From: Steinernema hermaphroditum
Taxonomy: Eukaryota > Nematoda > Chromadorea > Rhabditida > Steinernematidae
Assembly: GCA_030435675.1 (NCBI GenBank)
Contig: CM059622.1
Location: 2,604,001-2,668,000 of the forward strand
Reading direction: 5' to 3'
DNA length: 64,000 nt
Below the pieces are notes generated by a model that was given only the letters and a program-made list of their open reading frames with translations, ran no database searches and had not been told where the DNA came from. Below, piece by piece: positions 56,114-64,000 of this stretch; position 1 is the stretch's first letter; each line of letters begins with the position of its first letter. The translations under genes and the position numbers were made by a program.

Positions 56114-56662
56114 GATGCTGTATAACTACAAAACACGACGTTGATAAAGGCTGCAAGACAAAAGCTGAAATCTGGAACAAAGAACGCTTTGCATAAGACT
56201 CGAAGAATAGCGCCAAGAAAGTCATAGCTGACAGAACATACTGGTGAAGAGTGCTCATCTCCATTGCTCGAAAAATACCGCCCAGCAACGACGCGCCCGA
56301 TCGGAAGACCGAGGATCAGGTGGTGAGACGAACTCACGAAGAAGATATAAATGCAATTTTAATATGAATTTTGAAATGACACGGAATAATAGGTTGTCCG
56401 CCCTTTACTGGTATCTGGTCCCGACACGAACAACAGCGACGATTTTTGTTTATGATTCACAACTGCTGGCACGCTATGACATAATAGGTCGTATTGAAAC
56501 ACAGTGCATAAAGAATGTGAGCAGTTCCACCACAAGGAACATTTCCTCATGAGCGGAGAAACAGGTTTTGCCGGAAAGTGCAAGGTCTACGAGCGCTGCA
56601 GTGTTGAAGAAGGCAGCTAGATAGGGTTGTCACTTCTGTCGGAAACATCCTATCTATGAATT

Positions 56663-57359
56663 CTAGAATCCCCGAATGTCTGTCACTGTTTCTGACTGTT
56701 GTTCCAGAATTCCGGTGCAGAGCTGGTCATCGCCCACATGCCAACCGCGCGACCGGCGGTGCTCACACTTCTTGATGTCGTGGAGAGGGAGGGTAACGAA
56801 ACGAAGGAATGTGGGTTGGACACCGCCACGCGGGCCATCTGAATGAGATATTCACACTAGTAGTTACCATACAAACTGCTTACACATGCAATTCCCGTGA
56901 CTAGTAACATTAGCCACACCTCTCTTGAGCAGCGATTTGTCTGACTTAGGAAGGTGAATAATGTCCACTCCAGCGCGGCTCAAGTCGACTTCATCGATTT
57001 GGATAGCCCCACGTAATAGTATTACGAATAGTAGGAAATAGTAGGAGTGTTACCTCAAGGATGGCGATGTCGTTCCGTCCGTTGTACTCATCGAACTCTT
57101 CGTGAACTCGTTCACGACGGACATTGCGCCACTGGCCTTGTCGCCTATCTTCACTGTCCACCAACCCTACCATAATCAGTCCATTTCTTCCTACACAGTA
57201 TGCGGCCGTGAGCACGTGGTGCGTTGAGATGAGCGATCCTCCGCAAATGAAATTCTTCCATTCAAACTTTCTTGAGCGTTCGTTTTGAACCTCTAATTCA
57301 AACTGAACGAACACATGATAAGGAAATTCTCCGAGCGAAGCCGTTTCCCCGCCGAATAT
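56663..57359 (-). pseudogene. degenerate trypsin-like serine protease
   Basis: Exon 57054..57359 starts after a TTTTCAG acceptor with IFGGETASLGEFPYHVFVQF, a chymotrypsin-type activation end. It reads CGGSLISTHHVLTAAYCVGR, where the catalytic His of TAAHC is Tyr, then GRNDIAILE with the catalytic Asp. The next segment (IDEVDLSRAGVDIIHLPKSD) does not join in frame with GT-AG rules. The last exon (56663..56838) reads MARVAVSNPHSFVSLPSLHD then CEHRRSRGWHVGDDQLCTG, but stops without the GDSGGP serine motif. With His and Ser both lost it cannot be an active protease. The N-terminal propeptide was not found. Confidence 0.7.
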
Positions 57360-57369
57360 CTGAAAAATG

Positions 57370-58502
57370 TAAAAAAAATTCTAACAAGGGAACTTTCCGA
57401 AGTGTCCGCCTCAGATTGCGCTGAAAATTGGCGAACAGGGGCAATCATTAGTGTACGTTAACACCAAAAGCGCGTATACAGTACTGGAAATAATGATAGC
57501 CGCACTCTGTTTTTCGGCGATACCGGGCCAAGGACAAAGTTTCGCAAAATGCGGTTTTAACCACTGGAAAGATCGCACAAAATAACGGTAGATTGCACGC
57601 AAAAAAAAGAAAGTCATAAAAAATTTTTAATTTTCTGGAGACATTTCGAAAAGTGGACCGATTTCGGCACGAAATAATAATAACCGCACCCTATGCTTTT
57701 ATGTTCATTTTCGTCTTTTTTGAGCGATTTAGGCTCCGTGTCCACTGTTGTCCATTGGTATTATGTGTTTAAGGACTATTCTGCGGAAATCTGACGAGGT
57801 GCGCTTAACAAAGATCGAAAAAAAGATTCCATTATTTGTACGAAGTTACCCTATTTGTGTTTTATCCCACGAGAAATGCAATATCTTTCAAGATATTTCA
57901 CGATCTTTAAGAGGGAGAAAAACGCTGAAGTCGAGAGAAAAGACACGAAGACGCATGACTGCTCGTGCGAAGATGGCTCGTGGCGAATTGTTTTTTACGG
58001 GAATTTTTCAATTTATTAATATTCAGCATAATCACAGGAGGCGCCGGACACTTGTTCCGCCCCTTGGCGTTGGATACAGAATTTTCGCACACCGTTGAAA
58101 TCAAAACGATTCCTATGATATATGACTAAGTAAGATAGAATCAGTGGTAAGGTATTTTTTTGCAAATAAGATAGAGGCAGATAGATAATGAGGAAAGTAC
58201 TAACAAAAAATTTCAAGAACCGCCTAGAACCGCCAAGAAAGTCGCTCTAATTTTTCATTTTCCCATTGTGCTACATAGCATGTGCATTAAAACTGGTTAT
58301 CTCGCATTGCCAAAACTTGCTCCAATCACAACTAATCAACTAAACATAGACAGGAAACACGAAAACAAAGGATAACAACCTCGCCTCGTGTTGCACGCCA
58401 TTAGGGATGCTTGTTTTTGATGGAATACCTGTTTTGTATTACCCAATATAAACACGAAAACAAGACTTTAACTCAAACCGCAACTTCATCAACTCCGCGT
58501 CT
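57370..58502. other. intergenic stretch before the dehydrogenase gene
   Basis: No gene is supported. Presumably it includes the promoter of the gene starting at 58503. Confidence 0.35.
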
Positions 58503-59526
58503 ATGTCATCCAAGCCCCTCTCTGGCCAAGTAGCCCTCGTCACTGGGGCTTCCCGTGGAGTCGGGAAAGGAATTGCTGTGCAGCTTGGAGAAGCCGGCGC
58601 CACCGTCTACGTCACCGGTCGTCCCCCCGCCAAACAGGAAGGCATCTCCCAGATCCTCAACCTCCCGACCCTGGAGCAGACGGCCCAGGAGATCACGAAG
58701 AGGGGTGGAAAGGGAATCGCCGTCTTCTGTGACCATTCTGACCCTGAAGAGGCGAGGAAGCTCTTCGAGAGGATCGAGAAGGAGCAGAACGGCCGGCTCG
58801 ATATTTTGGTTAACAATGCTTATTCGGCTGTCACGGTAGCTGCCATTCTCCCTAGCCTCATTTCAACGAGTGTCCCTTAGGCCGTCGGGAAGGCAGGCCA
58901 CACAATGTTCTATGAAGAAGATCCATCCTTATTTGAAGCGGTCAACAACGTGGGTCTAACGAATCACTACATCTGTTCAGTTTACGCCGCCAGGCTGATG
59001 GTCCCCAGAAAGAAGGGCTTCATCGTCACCCTATCATCACAAGGTGGAATTGCTCATACATTTTCGGTCGCCTACGGTGTCAACAAGGCAGCTTGTGATC
59101 GCTTGGCCGCTGACATAGCTCACGATCTGATTGGGTCAAATATTTGTTCGATATGTCTCTGGCCTGGAGGTGTTAGGACAGAGCTCGTCACGGCTTGGGG
59201 TGCAGATGAGACTGTAAGCCACTTCATGTACCTTCGAAACAGGTTAATTTGTTTAGGTTAAAAGATATTTCGACGAAGGCGAAACAATCGAGTTCAGCGG
59301 TAAATGCGTTGTCGCCCTAGCCACAGATCCCAAGCTGATGGAGAAGACTGGTCGCATCCTGAATACCGCACATCTGGCAAAGGAATACAACCTCTTCGAC
59401 GAGGGTGGCACTCAGCCCATCTCTGAAGTATTTGATTTCTTCAACGACTACTTGAATACTGTAAATGAAATTCGTGCTCCGAAAAGCGCTGACGCTCCAA
59501 GAATGAAGCTGCTAAGAAAACAATAA
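58503..59526 (+). CDS. short-chain dehydrogenase/reductase, DHRS1-like, 311 aa
   Basis: Exons 58503..58835, 58881..59213 and 59257..59526 join in phase 0 through 45- and 43-bp introns. It starts MSSKPLSGQVALVTGASRGV; TGASRGVGKGIA is the NAD(P)-binding glycine motif. LDILVNNAYSAV is the NNAG-equivalent with the Tyr seen in DHRS1. GFIVTLSSQGGIAHTFSVAYGV..K supplies the catalytic Ser-Tyr-Lys. WPGGVRTELV follows. Length matches vertebrate DHRS1 (about 313 aa), an ER-linked NADPH-dependent reductase of steroids and xenobiotics. The frame is intact, with all catalytic residues. The exact substrate is unknown. Confidence 0.92.
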
Positions 59527-60590
59527 GTATATGATATCTATAGAATGAGTTAACGATTGAATGATGTGTTTTGTTGAAACCACTTATTTTAGCGAAGAAT
59601 AATATAAATACACGAGGTGACATAGTAGTGACTTAAATTTGCAAGGTGAAGAGGCGTGCTGTCCGTTGTCATCTGCTCGCTCTCTTAAGAATGAGTGGTT
59701 GTTCTGGAAAGCTTTGCGAAACATCTCCATCCAACTAGTCGAGAGGCGCCGCTTCCCAAGGCCACGCGAAAACTTTGAAGCGAAAACAATGAAGAGTTAA
59801 TACATTCTGAAATCAGTGCCCTCTGATAACCACGCTTTACCTAGTCTCATCCACTTTACCTAGTCTCATCCAAAACCATGTTTTACCTAGTCTCATCCGA
59901 TGACGATGTCTGATATCATCATGTTTGTTGACGATGTCATCATGTTTGTTGGAACTACGTCCAAGCAGTGATAATGGTGGCTTACGAATGGAGTTTCGAA
60001 AAACTATCCCAACCGGTGGAATTGCAGCCATTGTCTACTTAGAGTTTCAAGTAATTCTAAGTATTGACGCAAACATAACGGTCACGACAGATATCAGTGC
60101 TTAATTGTTGTTGTCGTGCTCTTAGTACGATAACGTAACACTACCGGGACTTACCTTGTGGTGCTGGACACGTCCTCTTCGGAAGTCTGCGACAAGTCGG
60201 CGGATGACGAGCACAAATGAGGAGGAGACAACTGATTGTTTTTAGAGGTGTTGTTTACGTTTAGTGCGTCGTTCACGCTGATGCGCTTGTTCTGACTCTA
60301 GCGGATGGCGGGAAACACGGCCTCGAAGCACACCAACTCATGACCCCTTTGGCCTCCCTGAGGAGAAGAACGACAAGGGCGGCGGAGGCGATGACGACGG
60401 CGAAAAGGCTTTCAACACCATTGTTCGACCATTCACCAAGGTTCCACCATTCTTCATACGAGCGAATGAATCGAAATTACTATTACTATTAATCGCTATG
60501 AACTACTACTATGACTACTATGAACTATGAACTATTAACTACTATGAACTATGAACATAAAATTAAAACAAGGCTTTATTGACACCCTGA
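59527..60590. other. intergenic stretch with minisatellites
   Basis: Three copies of TTTACCTAGTCTCATCC (about 59837-59899) and two copies of a TCATCATGTTTGTTG unit (to about 59951) are followed by unassigned sequence. A TATGAAC/ACTACTATG microsatellite lies at 60497-60556. Confidence 0.5.
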
Positions 60591-61105
60591 TCACGAATAA
60601 ACAAATAAAAGGGCGGCGAACGACAAGGGCGGCGGCAATCCATTGTTGACGGCTACCATGACGGAGGCTCCATCAGAACCCATAGCTATTAAGCCGTGAG
60701 TAAAGATGGCATCGATATCGGGCACTGGATCGGAGGAGAATTTTTTCCAAATGTACTTCGACTGCTCAATAGCTCTCAGGAAGGCTTCGAAGATATCAAT
60801 TGCGCGTTCCCCCTCCAGCAGCATCATTCGGAACAACTCCAGTTGTGGTACATGTTTCACGACGAAGCGTAGCATGAATACGACGTACATGTTGCCTTGG
60901 TCATCGGTGGAAGTATCCAGGATAAGAGACAGCGGCATGGCGAACCCTTCGTCGTATTGTTTCTGGCACTCCGCTTGTAGGGTGCACAACAGGTCGTAGT
61001 GAAACTTTGCTGCCATCATTGAAAGCGTGCGAGTTGCTTGCCGTCGTTCACAGTCGTGGTTTCCAAGAAACGCTCCGTTTAGTGTTTGTAATTCGAAAAG
61101 GTCCT
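60591..61105 (-). pseudogene. hAT-like transposase fragment
   Basis: A minus-strand frame reads LFELQTLNGAFLGNHDCERR (outer part), then LILDTSTDDQGNMYVVFMLR with the first Asp of the hAT catalytic core, then HGLIAMGSDGASVMVAVNNG with the second Asp. These match the DUF4371/hAT transposase region. The DNA-binding BED finger and the dimerisation end are not found, so it is a fragment or a heavily spliced remnant. Confidence 0.55.
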
Positions 61106-61149
61106 GGTCTTCTATCGCGAAAGAACTATATGTAATGGGACGGTGCCAA

Positions 61150-61353
61150 AAAAACTTACGTCAGAATCTCGTGAATTTTGGCGCCTCCCACGCCTCCCAC
61201 GCCGACGTCGACACCGCCGACAAACGCGCCTCCTCCGATGAGTGCCGCCTTACCCATACCGACACCGGCAAGTGCGGAGCCGGTACCAATGCCGGCACCG
61301 GCGCCTCCTGAGCTGCTGGCGAGAACGACCCCGGCAGCCGCAACAGGAACCAT
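61150..61353 (-). CDS. Gly/Ala-rich open frame, uncertain
   Basis: MVPVAAAGVVLASSSGGAGA followed by Gly-Val repeats to KIHEILT. Low complexity only. It might be an exon of an unknown gene ending at the GTAAGT donor at 61158, but no partner exon in frame was found. Confidence 0.15.
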
Positions 61354-61359
61354 CCTGCG

Positions 61360-62135
61360 CGCCCGCGAGTGGTGTGCCCCTGTTTCTAAACACGATAATC
61401 ATTTTTTTAGAAACTGTATTGGGGATAAGCTAGAAATTTTTGGTGTGGGGCGAGCGAAGTGAACCTATTGCTATTGAAATTTTGTTGGTGGTGTGGTTGA
61501 AATGTTTTTCCGATTTGGGGGAAGGGTTCAGGTGGTTCAGGTTTGGGGGGAGGGTTCAGGTCTGCCGTGTCCATGTCTTTTAAGATCTTAGCAATCATAC
61601 TTTGGCGAGAACTAAAAAAGGTAAATAGACTTATTTATGAGGAAAGAAGGGAGGCATATGTGCTTACTGAAAGTAATCACTGGGTTTGTGGCCGCTTGCC
61701 TTAAAAAATGTAGAAAAAAAGGAAGAAGAATCTATTACCCTGTAGAAGTTTCTCCTTCAGGAGATTGTAAATGTACTGCATCTGATTATTCACGATTTCT
61801 TCTTTGGTGAGGCGTACTTCTGTTGAGTTCTGTTCTCGTCCGCTGGGCTCGGCTATAGAAAGGAGGAGGGGCAGGGCCTCAAAGGGGGCTGGGCTCAAAT
61901 GTGTTCGACGGCTTTAGATCCTCCTCTCCGAAGACTGCTAAGATTAATGTCCATGGAGTGTACTGAGAGTGTAGGGTCTGCAGAACTTGTGACATATCCA
62001 CTGTTTCTCTTAAACACCACAAAACAGCTCTTTCCAAGTGAATATAGTGCTTCCTTGGTGATACAGCCGACAAAAACCAGATTCTTAAGCCAAAAACAGC
62101 AATGAAACATGATAATTTCGATGCACTGCTGTATA
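61360..62135. other. stretch without a supported gene
   Basis: Frames are short and interrupted; no motifs were recognised. Confidence 0.3.
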
Positions 62136-62139
62136 GAGC

Positions 62140-62520
62140 TAGGCGAGCTCTATCGATTAGACCCCCCTGTGCCCCCCGGCCGAGAAAAACGGGGTAAACT
62201 GGCCATTTTTTACAAATCTGCCGCATTTTCCTGCCATTCAGGCAGATCGTTGCTCTTCAATGTTTTACCCCATACCTGTAATGACGACTCCGTCTTTTTT
62301 TCGCGCCATCTTGTAGAGGAGGAAAATTCACTATGAGTTAGCCCCCCCGTCCTGCTTTACTCCGAGCCCTAGGTCCTAAAACTGTATTTTTTCGTTTTGA
62401 GACCACAGGTTTGCGCATCCTTGTAATGAGGGTCACCTGTTTTCTGTGCAGCATCTTGTAGAGGATGAAAAATCAGTATGGGTTTGTCCCCCCCCCCCCC
62501 CCCCCCCCCCGGCCCGACAT
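62140..62520 (-). repeat. second copy of the foldback family at 53.7-54.1 kb
   Basis: Reverse complement of about 53720-54085, including the 'gccgagaaaaacggggtaaa' and 'catcttgtagagga.gaaaa' blocks. Contains a run of 23 C (62488-62510). It lies just downstream of an RTE-type RT, as the first copy lies within one. Confidence 0.6.
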
Positions 62521-62840
62521 GACCCCCCCCAGGGGGTAAAACCATTACAAGTCTTTGGGAGCACATGTTCTTCTTTGTCGCTGAGCAGCTAGCACATCAC
62601 TTCTTTTGTTGTCAGCAATTACTCCGACATACAGTAAGCCGATGTTAGGAACGGGCCACAATTAGGTAAATGTCGCATGTTCGTACCAATTTGGGAGACC
62701 TCTGCAAACTGATTTTGAGAAGATTTTAGCGCATGGCTAATATGTTAGTTAATTTCGCAGGTTCGACCTATCTACAGCAGGTCATAGTTTGGAAAGTTCG
62801 CGAATTACGAATTTACGAATTTATTGCGATATCTAACATA

Positions 62841-64000
62841 TTACATGTTGTCGCACCCCATATTTATCCAACGTCCTCTGGCTTCTTGACGCGCACGGTG
62901 CCTCCATCTTTTGCTGCCCAGTGTCTTCGTTAAGTCATCGCTCCATCGGGTTCGAGGTCTTCCGAGAGGTCTCTTCACAGGCGGGCGCCATTCTTCGAGT
63001 CGGTTGTACCAATTTTCCGGGCTTCCGTTCGCCATCTTCCAGGCGAAGTTCCACTTCCTTCTTCTTGCCGCTTCGTCGATGTCCTTCACCTTCGTGACGC
63101 CTCGGAGCCACTCATTGGTCCTCTTGTCTATTAGACGGACTCCGGCCATTCGGCGTTCCATCCTTCGCTGAGCGGTCGCAAGCCTCTTCCGCGCTGATTT
63201 CGTGAGCGACCAAGTTTCGGAACCGTAGAGCATGGCGGGAAGGACGCACTGATCGAAGAGTTTTCGTTTCCATCGCATCAGGACGCTTCTGGAAGTCAGA
63301 AAGTCCTTGTACTTCCTGAAAACGTTCCATCCGCTTTGAATTCTTCTGTTGATCTCCTTGGAGTGGTCTCTTCTCAGCCTGACTTCCTGTCCCAGGTAGA
63401 CGAAAGCTTCGACTTGCTCGATTTCTTCTCCGTTCACGAGAATCGACGCTTCTTCTGTTGCCAGGATCTTCGTCTTTTCCCTGTTCATCTTGAGGCCGCT
63501 TCTTCGTGACACTTCGTCGAGTTCTGTCACCATCTGTTGCAGCTCTTCTTCCGTGTTGGCGATCAGCGCGATGTCGTCTGCGAAGCGTAGATTCGAGAGC
63601 TTCCGGCCGTTGATGTTGATCCCGAAGTCTTCCCAGTCGAGCTCTCTGAAGATTTCTTCGAGCGTCGCCGTGAAGAGTTTTGGGCTGATCGTATCGCCCT
63701 GGCGGACTCCTCGCTGGATCTTGATCGGCACACGTTCTTCACCAATTTGGACGTAGGACGCGGCTTGATCATAGATCTTCCGCAGCAGGTTGATGATCGC
63801 CGCCGGAACTCCTTGACGTTTGATCGCGTTCCACACAGCGTTGATTTCCACGGAGTCGAACGCCTTCTCAAAGTCGACGAAAGCGACGAAGAGCGGTAGC
63901 CGGTATTCACGCGTCTTTTCCACCAGAAGATTCACGGCTTGGAGGTGGTCCACGGTTGAATAGCTTCTTCGGAATCCCGCTTGCTCCTCTGGCTGCTCAG
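62841..64000 (-). mobile_element. RTE-type non-LTR retrotransposon, reverse transcriptase (cut by right edge)
   Basis: An open minus-strand frame runs from the window end (first readable part EQAGFRRSYSTVDHLQAVNL) to a stop at 62841. RT motifs are in order: VAFVDFEKAFDSV (motif A), GVRQGDTISPKLF, RFADDIALIA (motif C, catalytic FADD), KMNREKTKILA, VEAFVYLGQEVRLRRD, and a C-terminal MLYGSETWSLTKSARKRL with GRPRTRWSDDL. This is the RTE/'endonuclease-reverse transcriptase' type common in nematodes, which inserts by target-primed reverse transcription. The endonuclease lies beyond the window. A short tandem tail (GAATTACGAATTTACGAATT, 62802-62821) follows the stop. The frame is intact over 386 codons, so this copy may be young. 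Confidence 0.88.

Noticed and set aside
61156..61462. Pro- and Ala-rich frames on the plus strand
   Set aside because: Low-complexity antisense of a Gly-rich minus frame; no independent support on either strand beyond composition.

Overview
The window is nuclear DNA of a nematode. Protein-coding genes are split by many short GT-AG introns (mostly 40-50 bp, with at least one GC-AG). There is a tandem cluster of nematode-type serpentine chemoreceptors, a nematode/arthropod-type chitin synthase, and an exact copy of the 22-nt nematode SL1 spliced leader. A single-exon gene at 52.2 kb resembles proteins I remember as expanded in Steinernema, so a Steinernema-like rhabditid is my best guess. The genus is inference, not proof.

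Layout. 0-0.4 kb: the 5' part of an SRPK-like kinase gene on the minus strand, cut by the window edge. 2.2-31.4 kb: six Srg-type 7TM chemoreceptor genes (A-F). Five share the same five-exon structure; D is inverted. They are spaced by repeats and retroelement debris: a Gag-like CCHC ORF next to the SL1 copy, Ty3-like RT and integrase remnants with two integrase cores in one frame, two related 3' LTR-like blocks, and an internally deleted mariner. An uncharacterised two-exon gene lies at 4.7-5.8 kb (minus). A possible small secreted Cys-rich protein lies at 12.2-12.6 kb (minus).

34.5-37.7 kb: three related small multi-TM membrane protein loci, one apparently whole and two with broken frames. 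38.0-40.8 kb: a Tc5-like DNA transposon with 344-bp terminal inverted repeats, each carrying a tRNA-like pol III segment. Beside it are a tRNA-Ser(AGA) gene and an inverted, internally deleted copy of that tRNA. 42.4-42.7 kb: a possible OB-fold (RPA-like) C-terminal fragment. 42.8-47.3 kb: an 18-exon chitin synthase gene, resolved exon by exon (1229 aa). About 140 bp upstream of it on the same strand is a NIMA-family (NEK6/7-like) kinase gene of five exons (296 aa), a spacing that suggests an operon.

49.5-51.7 kb: a decayed mariner transposase carrying two later insertions, a hAT-like foldback element with an 8-bp target duplication and a TTAA-flanked foldback element. 52.2 kb: the single-exon Steinernema-like gene. 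53.4-54.5 kb: an RTE-type reverse transcriptase fragment split by another foldback element. A longer copy of that RT runs off the right edge (62.8-64.0 kb). 55.3-57.4 kb: a 3'-truncated serpin and a degenerate trypsin-like gene lacking two catalytic residues. 58.5-59.5 kb: an intact DHRS1-type short-chain dehydrogenase gene. 60.6 kb: a hAT-like transposase fragment.

Housekeeping or conserved genes (kinases, chitin synthase, dehydrogenase, tRNA) sit among a rapidly changing chemoreceptor array and dense, nested transposons. All exon models were joined by eye from reading frame, splice signals and comparison between paralogues. No database search was run.
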